Assembly (NCBI GenBank): GCA_900312665.1
Contig: ONZQ02000001.1
Location: 3,972,337 to 4,036,336, forward strand
Length of the DNA: 64,000 bases
Direction: 5' to 3'
From: Cephalotrichum gorgonifer
Taxonomy: Eukaryota > Ascomycota > Sordariomycetes > Microascales > Microascaceae
The translations under genes and the position numbers were made by a program. Position 1 is the stretch's first letter. Every line of letters starts with the position of its first letter. Shown one piece after another: positions 46,034 through 56,980 of the stretch. Under the pieces are notes generated by a model that was not told where the DNA came from, ran no database searches, and saw only the letters and a list, made by a program, of their open reading frames with translations.

Positions 46034-48550
46034 TAGTATGTGCGATTTGTGTTGATGCGGTGACGAGCTTTTTAAGGCGGGGGGCATTCTAGAGTATTAA
46101 GCGGGAGAGAACTGGGGATTTTTTGTTTTATGGATTGTGCTAGTATTAAGGGATGTTTTCAATAGGAATGAATCGACTTAACGAAACGGCAAGTAAATCA
46201 AGGGGATACTTAAGGAAATACAATAACACACGGATTGGTCACCGACACGCCGGTCCCGGTCGTCCGAGAGAAAGCGCGGCGTGGCCGGTCAATTCTGGCA
46301 TGGCCATCGTGGTCTTCTTGTCAACGGGCCTGTGGAACCGATTCCTCGTCAAACAAGGCCCCGTTTTCTGGCGGTCTTCTGCTACTGGATCAGATTAGGA
46401 AGATGATAGGTGAGTATATATATATCGAAAAAAAAAACTCTGTAACTGGTTGTTGCCTGCTTCTACCCGTACTTGAATATACTGGCCTCAGGTGTCTTTA
46501 TACATGACTCTGTGACAATCCTGAGCGGTCTTGCTTGGCTGGACAGTATTACAAGGGCAGAGATTTACATGATAATGTTCCGAGGGAGACGGATTGGGAG
46601 GGCGGACGGGTCCGGGAGAGGACACCCGGGACCCGAGGGTTTGGGACGGCGCGTCGAGCGGACACGGGGATGGCCCAAGGAAAAAGGTTGGTTGCGTGTG
46701 TGGAGCAAATGCTCGCTTGGTAGTCTCCACGATGGTGTAAGCGCCCGGGCGATACACATTTACGAGTTTGCAACCCCAAGATGGAACACGAGCTCTTCTC
46801 ATCATACCATAGTCTATACTAGCCAGGTCGAGCTATCGTCGTATCGAACGATGGTGGCGCTAATACAGCCCTTACTCGTACTCGTTAGTGCCTGCCCGTT
46901 TGCCTCTTGCCGCCGGGACTCAGCTCACTCTTTCTCCATCGAGATATTCTACCACGACTCTAGAAATGAGGGTTTCCCGATGCGGAAGGCTGTTGGGCGG
47001 GAACTAAGATGGATTGAGAGGGTTGGTCTTGGGGGCGGCGCGTACTTGCAGATCGGGGATGGGGGCCATTCCGAGAAGGGTACGAGCCGGACGGGAGGGC
47101 TTTGGCGACTATGGGGGCGGAGAACTGCCAGGGATGAGGTACAAGGACCCCTGATGATGGATTGCTGGCTCCTGCAAGTTCAGACTATTCACTCGTACTT
47201 GTATGGTAGTTGGAACGCCCTGAGACTGGTGGCCGGAACGTAATGTAGCGGATCTTTGACACAGGGATGGAGGCAGACATTCTGTCACCTCGAACCTGGG
47301 GTACCGACAAGTCTTCTTACCAGGTCTAGCTAACGGGCATCTGGGGGCGCAAACCGCCCTTTTGGCCCCCAACATTGAACGGCCGCCCATCTGAAGACCC
47401 AATAATGGTGTGTACTTGTCCATGCATGATCATGAGGTACGAGAATGAGTACTTCCGAATGGGGGTAGTGCTATCTGTACATGTGTACTCACCATCGCTC
47501 TACCCATTGTTGCCATCGCCGGAGCAAACATCCCGTGGCCGCAGAAACCGGTCGCCTGTGGAAAGGGCTATTACCTCGATCAATGATTCATTAGATGGCC
47601 CTCGTCCTAGGTATTCGCGTGGATTTCACCACGGTGATAGCCTGAAGAGGCTCCGCGATCCTCAACCCAAACTGGAAGCTGGAGATGATGATATTCCCAC
47701 CTCACGCTCGAAGGAAGGTCGAGTTCGAGTGCTCATTCGAGTCCAGAGTACAAGTACGTACCGTGAGGTCAGTGCAGGGGCCCTTGCAGACCGACCTCGA
47801 ATCCCGCCCCGCCCCACCCTCATCACCTCGCGGATCCCGTCGATCCCCGCCCATTGGCCCCCGCCCATCTCCACTCATCACCACCACAATCTGCACCTCC
47901 CTCAGCTCCCGCCCAACCCTGACCTCTTACTGGCCCGCTCCCAACCCTGTCGCGCCCAACCACCGACCTTGTCCATAATATATCCCAGTCCACCCTCGAC
48001 CCTTTCAGACCCCAACCCCACCCTGTCCTGCCATCCCGCCCCGCCAATCACGGCTCGAAACTGCGTGACGGGATATGCAAGGGAGCATTCTCCTCACCTC
48101 TTTTGCTTGGTTCTCCCGCAGCTTGGCGGTTAGGAGCTCTGACAGGTTGTTGGTCCCATGAGCCAATATGGCCACAAGCAACGGCCAACCTGCCGCCCGC
48201 AAAGGTTGGATGGGCGGCACACACACTGTCTCTGCTTCTGAGAGCATGGGACGGAATAATACCCCATCCACAGAGGAGGGGACCACTTGTCACTGCCCGT
48301 TTTGGGACATTGTACCTTGTGCTTACCACAGGGCGAGATAGAGGGAACACTGGTGCTTCGTCCTTGCGCGAGATGTGCCAAGAGCGCTTCCCATCCTGGC
48401 TCCCTGCTGGTTGGTTTCCCGGATCCCGCATCCGCATTGGTGTTGTGATATCGCCGTGTTGCCCACCCTCTCTTTCTTCCCCTTCCACCACCGTGCGCGT
48501 TTTACCTCATTTTCTCAGGCGAGAAGACGGGCGCGAAGAGAAATGCGACG

Positions 48551-48565
48551 CTCTCTCTCTCTCTC
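48551..48565 (+). repeat. CT dinucleotide microsatellite
   Basis: A short uninterrupted CT tract in the upstream region of paralog C. Confidence 0.7.
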
Positions 48566-49180
48566 CACCTTGAAACCGAACTATTGAATAATCGAACGAC
48601 GGTGCCGGGTGATATCACCATCTTTCGCGCTTAGCGACGTAGTCGAGGTTTGAGAGCCGAAAGAAGAAAGAAGGAGCAGAGCAGCATCCATATCGCCTTT
48701 TACCGGGTGTGAGGACGGACCGATATAACATTATCGTATCCGCGACCCGGACGTTCCCCCCACACACACCATCCTGTCCCACCAGCACATAAACCCGGAC
48801 GGCCCTCCGCCTGTGACCACTTTACTTGTACTTCCAGCCCTCGGCTTTTTTTTCTTCGACTGCCAACAAACAGCCCCCAGTTTTGGCCGTGACCCGGAAG
48901 CAAGTGAGCAGGTCTCTTTTCTTCCGACCGCCCCCCCTCCCCCCAACGCCGCCCCGCATCTTGAAGACAAAGAAGCGACCTCGAACATTTCCCAGCCGCC
49001 TATCCATTCGCCATCTAACAACCACCTCCCTCCCTCATTAATTCGAACCGGGGGATTACACGAAACCGGGAAACTAAGAAAAGCTTCACCACCTCTCTTA
49101 TTCTGGGCTTGTATCCGCATCTCGAAAGAAGAAATATAATATTCGACGACGGGTCGGGTGGAGAGATTACGGAAATAGCC

Positions 49181-50675
49181 ATGCGCCTCCCGAGGATACT
49201 CGTGGCCGCCGGCCTTGGCCTGCACGCCTCGTCGGTCGTTGCCCTCCGCGTCTCCCCTGGATCGCCATGCGCCAGCAAGTGCGGGAACGTCCTCGACTCG
49301 ACATCGTCGGACGAGCTGGTTTGCGACGAGTCCGCGTATTCCAGTGGCAACGGGCTCGTCTTTAAGAACTGCGTCAATTGCGAGATGGGCAGCACGTACT
49401 TCACCACGTCTGACGAGTTTAAGAATAAGAAGGACTCGGACTTGCAGTGGGCAATATGTGAGTAGCTCTCTTCTCCTATGGCTGGTCAAGAATAGAGACG
49501 GTGTGAACAGAATTGCTGACTTGGAAACAAAAACGCAGACAACATGCGGTATGCGACATCGTATTGCGTCTTCGGCTTTCCCGATGGCCATGTAGACTCT
49601 AGCCCCTGCATCACATCGTAAGTACAGATAAATGGTTCTCGTCGCGGAGCGACCGTTGTGTTGCTAACATTGTCTCTAGAACTGCGTGTGAGCCCTTCAT
49701 GAATGCCGTCACCTTCGGCAACCTCGCAACGAATGTCTCGACTTATGACTACTGCGCCGGCTGGAATCCCACCTTGGTCGGCAAGTGCCTCTCTTGCTTG
49801 CGACCAACGGGTGCCCACTTCATCAGCAACTGTAAGCCGCCCCCTAACCCCCCGACTTCAGTCGTCTCCCAGGCAAAGACTAACCCACTCCAGTCTTGAC
49901 CGTCCTCACCGCAGCCTGTGAACAACAGCCTCTCCCCGGAAAGACCGTCGGAATTGAAGGCAACGTCTTCTCCCTAGACGTCGTCAACATGACTGATGCC
50001 TCCGCCGTCCCGACTCTCGACCCGTCCTACTTCGACGAGGGCTCCTTTGGCCTCGCCGCGAAGGTAGGCGTCGCCTTCGGCGCACTCGGCTTCGTCCTCG
50101 TCGTCGCGGGCTTCTCAATCGTCTGCATCGGGAAGCGCCGCCGCCGCGCCTACCTCCGCCAGATGGAGGGGACTAACGAACACAAGAGCTGGGCGGGCCA
50201 GCTGGCCGTCGGCTCGCGCGGCCAGCCGTCCGAGACGCCGCTGAGCCAGAGGCCGCTAAGGGGTGGCTGGGACGATTCGCCGATGAGCGCCGCGACGGAG
50301 AAGATGTCACCGGCGAGGTACTTCTCGCCCTACTCCTCGCAGTTCGGCAGCCCCGTCAGCGCCGTCGATGCGCCGAGCATGCCGTGGCCCGAGGTGGGGC
50401 CGAGCCGGGAGCGGTCGATTGGGATCGCGCTAGGCGGGGAGAGCCCGCAGATGCCCGAGCCGCCGTCGCCGGCTAAGGGCAAGGCGAGGGCGTTTGACGG
50501 TGTGGACGTCTATGGTGGGAGCGTGGGGCCGAGCTGGGGGGAGTCGAGTCGAGGTGCGCCGACCCGCGGGGAGCCGCCGGTGCTAGGACATCCGGGGCAC
50601 GGGCGGTCGAGCAGCAGTCTGCCGAGGCGGTATACCCTGACAGAAGAAGATGCGAGGAACGGGAATGCCATATAG
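49181..50675 (+). CDS. Cys-rich single-pass membrane protein, paralog C
   Basis: Function unknown. CDS is join(49181..49457, 49539..49617, 49680..49831, 49894..50675), 429 aa. A signal peptide (MRLPRILVAAGLGLHASSVV) is followed by the same outer domain as paralog B: PGSPCASKCGN, LVCDESAYSS, FKNCVNCEMG, WAIYNMRYATSYCVFGFPDG, SSPCITSTACEPFMNA, YDYCAGWN, VGKCLSCLRP and NFLTVLTAACEQQPLPGKT. One membrane helix (KVGVAFGALGFVLVVAGFSIV) is followed by GKRRRRAYLRQ. The cytoplasmic tail holds SMPWPEVGPS. All four exons join in frame with GT..AG borders. The outer domain suggests a surface sensor or wall-associated protein (inference); there is no enzymatic motif. Introns 1 and 3 match those of paralogs A and B. 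Confidence 0.85.
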
Positions 50676-51684
50676 CGCGCGCATGCACGCACGACCACAG
50701 CATCAACGTGTATATGGGTTCCCGGGCTATATTTTCCTCTATTTTTGGGTTAAAGCATGGAGTTACGGGGTGGGATTGGAATGATACCGAAATTCGTAGT
50801 GGTTCTACAATGGATTTGTCTGGATTCGCAACGGCTGAGCTGTGAAGGGAACTCTGAGTTATTGTAAACGGGGTTTCAGAATTTAATCACTATTCTCAAA
50901 TGACGGGTCTTGAATATATCGGGATACGAATATTCTTTTATATCATCTAAATAGGTGTCCGAGTACTCGGAAGGTTTCCGACCATGCTGCCATCGTTAAA
51001 AAGTATCGGGGAGGCAAATGGAGTCTTCAGCAAATGAGGTCGATAAGATGAAAGCGGGTAGGTGGACCCGATGAAGCAGAAGCTCATGCTAGCACACTTG
51101 GGAGCCCCACAGAGATGGCGTTCACGGCCAATCGGTGGCTGGCCCACCAAAATACACCGCCTAATTCTGCCCCCCAGTTTGGGTGATACTTAGGTACCAT
51201 ATACTTAAATTGCTAACACAACTTAGATCAATTTTGCAGTAATATAATAAGGAATGGCACAGAAAGCCGCTAGCGGAGCTAGTGCAGACTACTTTCTACC
51301 TACCACTCTCAAGGACTGCAAGTCACAAAAAAAAATTCGAAGTTCGAATTGAAAGTTTCTGCCAACCTCGACAGAGACCAGAGAGACCAGACGAGATCCC
51401 GACTTCTGCAATAGTCACGACCTCGATCTCGCAGAGGACCCCGACGTCTTTTCTCTTAAATATTATATTCGCAGGTCGTCTTTAATTACTCCTTCTAGGT
51501 ACGAACTACCCTCCTGCCCTCCAGGTTTCTCCCCTCTACCGAATCGCGACTTGGTGCCGCGCATCAGTTTTCTTCGACTGAAGAAGTTTCCGTTCGAAGG
51601 GACCGCGTGGTTATTGACTGAACATTTCTTTCGCATTACAGCACCGAATACGCGTCGCGATTATCGACTAGAACGTCCGCAAGT
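50676..51684. promoter_or_regulatory. Upstream region of CBF5
   Basis: 1009 bp. The first part is A/T-rich 3' flank of paralog C. The last 400 bp before the CBF5 start are CT-rich, as in strongly expressed fungal genes. No coding frame. Confidence 0.4.
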
Positions 51685-53572
51685 ATGACGATGGATATTG
51701 TGAAGGCCGGCGACGGCCAGGAGGAGGAGCATGTTATCAAGCCGCAGGCTTCCACTCCCGCCGTGGACACCAGCGAGTGGCCCCTGCTGCTCAAGAACTA
51801 CGACAAGCGTACGTTTTCCCTCTTCATCTCTTCGGACCCGCGAGCGACCCCGGAGCTAGAAAGATCGGAGGCTCCGCTTGCTTTTAGGGGAGGGAGAAAT
51901 CGGCTGGGTAGCTAACGTCGAGACCCGGTGCAGTCCTTGTCCGAACCGGCCACTTCACGCCGATTCCCCACGGCTGCGCGCCGCACAAGCGAGACATCAA
52001 GTCGTATATCCAGAGCGGTGTCATCAACCTCGACAAGCCGTCGAACCCCTCGTCCCACGAGGTCGTTTCGTGGATCAAGCGCATCCTGAGGTAAGTGGGA
52101 GGGGTACGATGTACGGGGCTGGCTTGAGTAGGACTAACGTGTTTGCAGATGTGACAAGACCGGTCACTCCGGAACTGTATGGACCTCCTTCGCTGGTGCT
52201 CGGGAGCGGTTTTACTAACAATGGCAATAGTTGGACCCCAAGGTCACTGGATGTCTGATCGTTTGGTACGTTTCGCACCCGCACCTCCCGTTGGCACCTC
52301 CGTACTGACTTCTTCTAGCGTCGACCGTGCCACCCGATTGGTCAAGTCCCAGCAGGGTGCTGGTAAGGAGTACCTCTGCGTCGTCCGACTCCACGACAAG
52401 ATCCCCGGCGGCCAGGCCCAGCTCGCGCGCGCCCTCGAGACCCTCACCGGTGCGCTCTTCCAGCGTCCCCCGTTGATCAGCGCCGTCAAGCGCCAGCTCC
52501 GTATCCGAACGATCCACAACATCAACCTCATTGAGTTCGACAACGACCGTGGCCTCGGTGTCTTCAGCGTCTCTTGCGAGGGTTCGTATCTCCTGCCCGG
52601 CATTTTTGCGAGACTTGCCTACTGACTGGTGATGCAGCCGGTACCTACATCCGAACCCTGTGTGTTCACCTTGGTCTCCTCCTCGGAGTCGGCGCGCACA
52701 TGCAGGAGCTCCGCCGTATCCGCTCGGGTGCCGTGGGCGAGGACAAGGGCCTCGTTACCCTCCACGACGTCCTCGATGCTCAGTGGCTTTACGATAACAC
52801 GAGGGACGAGTCGTACCTCCGCAGGGTCATCTCGCCTCTCGAGTCGCTGCTCTGCACGTACAAGCGACTTGTGGTCAAGGACAGCGCCGTGAACGCCGTG
52901 TGCTATGGTGCGAAGCTCATGCTTCCCGGACGTAAGTGCAGCTGCCTCTACACCGAGTTTCTGTTCGAAGTCTGATGCTAACGTCGTTCAGTATTACGCT
53001 ATGAAGATGGCATTGAGCATCACGAGGAGATCGTCCTGATGACGACCAAGGGAGAGGCCATCTGCCTCGCCATCGCTCTCATGGTAAGAAGCGCCGAGGA
53101 GTCTTTGTAAAGACTAGTTCTCAACTAACCAATGGCATAGTCTACCCTCGAGATGACCACCTGTGACCACGGCGTCGTCGCCAAGGTCAAGCGCAACATC
53201 ATGGAGCGCGACCTCTACCCCCGCCGCTGGGGCCTCGGACCCACCGCCCTTGAGAAGAAGAAGCTCAAGGCCGACGGCAAGCTTGACAAGTACGGACGCG
53301 TCAACGACGAGACGCCCGCCAAGTGGAAGGAGGGTTACAAGGACTACGCTCCCGACGCCCCGGCGCCCGCCGAGACCCCCAAGCCCGCTGCTGCGCTCCC
53401 CGCGCCGGCGGCCGAGACCCCCGCCGCCGAGGGTGCGGATGACGATTCGAAGAAGAGGAAGAAGGAGGACGAGACGCCCGAGGAGAAGGCGGAGCGCAAG
53501 AGGAGGAAGGCGGAGAAGAAGGCGGCCAAGGAGGCGAAGAAGTCCAAGAAGGACGGCAACAGCAGCGATTAG
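51685..53572 (+). CDS. CBF5: H/ACA snoRNP pseudouridine synthase Cbf5 (dyskerin)
   Basis: Catalytic subunit of nucleolar H/ACA RNPs that converts uridine to pseudouridine in rRNA. CDS is join(51685..51808, 51934..52090, 52149..52176, 52231..52265, 52319..52581, 52638..52931, 52992..53083, 53141..53572), 474 aa (yeast 483). Motifs: the DKERIN-like region (FTPIPHGCAPHKRDIKSY), NLDKPSNPSSHEVV, then GHSGTLDPKVTGC with the catalytic D105. The PUA domain follows (VVKDSAVNAVCYGAKLMLPG, EEIVLMTTKGEAICLAIALM). The tail is an alanine/proline stretch and then a lysine/glutamate-rich nucleolar segment. It is the most intron-rich gene here (seven introns); exons 3 and 4 are 28 and 35 nt, and exon 4 starts one codon before the catalytic Asp. 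All phases agree. Confidence 0.96.
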
Positions 53573-54344
53573 ACTACCTGACCTGTTTGAAAGCGTGTGC
53601 GATTGGGCAAAAAAACCATGCTCGGAAGGGAGCTGTGTTGGGTCGCGCGTGGGGGATAGATATGATATGTTTTGCTGTATCATAGGGCGGGAGTTGTTCT
53701 CGTTGTCCGTCTTTTTTTTTCATCGCTGGTAAGGAGGGCGTTTCCTGGTTTTGATTTGATCCGAATTTTGATTGGGATTTTCAGGTATGGTTTTGAAAAA
53801 ATAGTTAAAAGCAGTCTTGTGAAGCAATGGTCCATCACTTCCACTCGTCGTCCCTGGGAGGCATTCAGCTCGTCGTGTCCAGTATCTGCCCCTTCGGATC
53901 TTGCATGAGAGAGACTCGACCATCCATCATTCCTCCTAACAGCGGTAGTAAGCTCACAAGGAGCAGCGGGACTAGACATGAATTCGCCCAGGGGAAGAGA
54001 GAGCTGTCGCGACTAACGTACTTGCAAACATGGGAAAGCAGATATATAACTGCCGGGATGAAGGGATATCTGCCTCGATCAACCCGTAATGTAAGCCTAC
54101 GACATCTTGTAGACAGAGTAAGTGTAGCTACTTGGTATTAGACCATTCCGAACGGGGGGGAAACAGACCCCCCATGCCATATCTCGTACTTCGTTTTGAA
54201 CATGCCCCGGACGCCAAAGATGCAGCCGAAAACGAACCCCCTATCCTAATATAACAGACCAAAAAAAAGAGCTCGGTCTGGTCCGTCCACTCAATAATCA
54301 ATAAAACCAGCCTGAGCGCCTCGAAGCCTCGAAGCCCTCCCTTT
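53573..54344. other. Intergenic between convergent CBF5 and CDC16
   Basis: 772 bp of 3' flanks. T-rich and A-rich runs, no coding signal. Confidence 0.35.
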
Positions 54345-56376
54345 TCACTCATCCTCACTCAGCTCCATCAGTGACCCCTCGGCAGGACTCATCAGGATCC
54401 CTGCCCCGGCCTCGGCCCGACTCTTCCCCTTTCCGCCCCTAGCCCTCTCCCTCTCCCTCTCGCTGGCCCTCGCCCTCCTCTCCCCCAGCACGTCCTCGAA
54501 GGCGACCATGTCCTCGTCGGCCTCGAGCGCCGCGGCGTCGAGCCTCCCCGTCTCGTCCAGCGCCCTCCCCAGCAGCTCCGTCGCGATGCCGTCCTGCGGG
54601 TCCACGGCCAGCGCCTCGTGCAGCGCCGCCACCGCCTCCCCGGGCCTCCCCTGCTCGAGGAATATCAGCCCCTTGGCGGAGAAGATGGCGGCGTCGCGCC
54701 CGCCCAGGCGCAGCACCTCGTCGAACTCGGCCAGGGCGCGCGCGAAGAGGCGGAGCCGTCGGTACGCGTGGGCGAGGTTCGTCCTCGCGGCGAGCCACGC
54801 CGACGGCTCGCCGTCCACCTCGGCCGCGACGGCCAGCGCCCTCTCGAACCAGGCCGCCGCCTCCTTGGGCCGGTCCTGGTGGTACTTGACGACGCCCATC
54901 TCGTTCATCAGGAGCGGGTCGGACGCGCACAGCCCGTGCGCCGTGCGGAGGAACTCCTCCGCCAGCGTCATGTTGTTCAGCGCGTGGTTCTGCATGCCCA
55001 GGAAGACCTGGGGCAGGTGCGTGCCCATGAAGAGGCGCGCCGCCGTCGAGTAGGCCGATATGGCCTGGTCGTGCTCGCCCTCGGCGGCGAAGGTGTGCGC
55101 GAACCCGATCCACGCGGGGCCGAAGTGCACGTCCATCGTGCTCGCCTTGCTGAAGTACCGCCGCGCCTCGGGGACGCGGCCGATGGCGAAGTAGTAGGTC
55201 CCCACGGCGAGCCAGGCGCAGGGCTCCTCCGGGTGGGTGTCGGCCAGGTCGTGGGCGACGAGGAAGAGCACGTTCTTCATGCGCAGCTCGTAGAGGCACG
55301 CGAGGTGCACGGGGTAGACGGCGAAGTTGTACTTGTCGTCGCGGAGGACGGACTCGGTTATCTCCAGGGCGTCGCGGTACCGGCACTGCGTGAAGAGGAG
55401 GTCCGCGCGGGCGAGGAGCAGGTCGGGGTTCGAGGCGAGGTGGTAGTGCGTCGAGAGGGAGTCGTAGGCGGTCGTGAACTCGGCGGGGTTGCGGTACTTG
55501 GACAGGCGGGTCGTGTAGAGCATTCTCGTGAACTCGGCGGCCTCCTGGGACGCCGAGGCCGCAGACGCAGCATCGCCGCCGGGGGGTGCCGGCAGGGTGA
55601 TGGAGTCGAAGTCGAGGGCCTCAAGGAAGGCCCACTCCTCGTCGGGCGACATGAGCGAGTTCTGCATGAGCTGGCGGAAGGCCTCGAAGCACTGGACGTC
55701 GATGAGCACGGCATCCTTGTAGCACTCCTTGGCACGGTCGAAGGCGTTCTGCTTCGCGAAGCAGAGCCCGCGGAGGTAGCACATCGCGGCCTCGTACCGC
55801 CTGTTCGTCGCGTCCTCGGCGGATCCGTGTCCAGCGCGGCCCTTCTTCGGGTCCCTAGCGGCGATGGCGGTCGCCGCGGGTGCCGCGCCAGGGCGGTGGG
55901 AGCCCGGGAGGCCAGGCTTCAGCTGCGCATCGGCGCCAGCCTGGGCCTTGCGCTTGTTGGCGGCGGCGTGGGTGTTGGCTATGAGGTGGGTGGGGTTGCG
56001 GTCGCCGAGGACGTCGAGGGCCTCGGAGTAGCGGCCCTGCTTGATGAGGCAGTGGCCGGCGAGGTACCGGCACGATGGGTTCCGGGTGATGAGGTCGTGT
56101 TTCGCGAGGAAGGCCTGTGCGCGGGTGTAGTTTCCCGTGGCGAAGTGGACCTGGGCCAGCCAGAAGGCATCGTTATCGTTACCTGCAGTTAAAGGTAAGT
56201 CAGTATAGTGCCAAGGGCCAGGGTTCGGTTGGGGAAGGGGGGGGCGGAAGCCTGTGGGCAGTCGGGGAAGTCGACGAACCTGTTAACGCCAGAAGCTTGT
56301 CGCCTATGAATATGGCGGATTCGTACTGGGCCTTGTTCAGTGCATCCTGCCTCCATTCGCGAAGGAACTGGTCCAT
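54345..56376 (-). CDS. CDC16: Anaphase-promoting complex TPR subunit Cdc16/Cut9 (APC6)
   Basis: Tetratricopeptide scaffold subunit of the APC/C ubiquitin ligase that drives anaphase and mitotic exit. CDS is complement(join(54345..56182, 56280..56376)), 644 aa (fission yeast Cut9 671). The start MDQFLREWRQDALNKAQYES and the continuation AIFIGDKLLAL match the Cut9 N-terminus. A 97-nt intron (GTTCGT..CTGCAG) joins it to GNDNDAFWLAQVHFATGNY. TPR repeats fill most of the protein, for example RRYEAAMCYLRGLCFAKQN, CAWLAVGTYYFAIGRVPEAR, FGPAWIGFAHTFAAEGEHDQ and LLMNEMGVVKYHQD. A poorly conserved alanine-rich insert lies at about residues 110-150. The C-terminus is basic and then acidic (MELSEDE). The coding strand is very GC-rich, which creates long false frames opposite it. 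Confidence 0.93.
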
Positions 56377-56980
56377 GGCGGGCGCGGGCGGAACAGGACA
56401 GAGCGGAGCGAGTGTGGGAGCGGCGGGTGCGGGCGCGAGATGTCACGGTGAACTAGCTGCTCTTTTTCATGTCGGGAACCTTTGGGGGGTAGGTCGGAGG
56501 TGTTGGTGATTGTTTTAAGCAATCCGGACTTCGACGCGGTGCTGGGTATATGTCACGGAGAAGATGTGTGGTTTCTCAGGCTACTGGCTTGCAGAGCTTG
56601 GGTTGGTTGACGTTGCGCGTCTGCAAGTGCAAGCATTTACTTAAGCGCGTTTATGGTAATGGCGGGGGGGAAATATTGTTCCACAGCAACGACAACAGGA
56701 ATTTGCCAAAGTCGCCAGCCAGGCTCTGCTCCATACATGTACATGGAAGTCTGCGAGTAATACAAGTAACCTCGACCTCCCCACGGGCACCGCGGCACGC
56801 GTTAATAGCTAACCTAATACGCTTGGCTACACTATTGTCAATTCTTAACAATTCGCTTGTGCTCGTGGGTGTATCTCGACACTTGATTGTCAAAGAATTT
56901 TTTTCATCCTACCCAATCGGCACTACGCAACTCTATGTATACCCCGTTATAGCACCCGCCAACACCCACCACCAAGCAAC
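56377..56980. promoter_or_regulatory. Divergent promoter of CDC16 and the CYC2-like gene
   Basis: 604 bp between divergent starts. A run of G lies near 56663. No coding frame stands out. Confidence 0.4.

Larger units (their letters stand above)
45990..49180. other. Gene-poor stretch of 3.2 kb upstream of paralog C
   Basis: Frames at 46473-47243 and 47375-48133 are long but lack protein-like composition and overlap others. A G12 run lies at 46022-46033, TACTCGTAC at 46873-46881, and a CT dinucleotide repeat at 48551-48565. The last 600 bp are pyrimidine-rich and probably the promoter and 5' UTR of paralog C. Confidence 0.35.

Noticed and set aside
46473..48133. Frames of 256 and 252 aa (+) upstream of paralog C
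   Set aside because: Mixed composition without hydrophobic core or family features; likely chance frames in GC-rich intergenic DNA.
54618..56192. A 524-aa open frame on the plus strand opposite CDC16
   Set aside because: It is the GC-rich shadow of the CDC16 coding strand: composition is mostly V, G, E, R and L with no domain, while the minus strand encodes clear TPR repeats.
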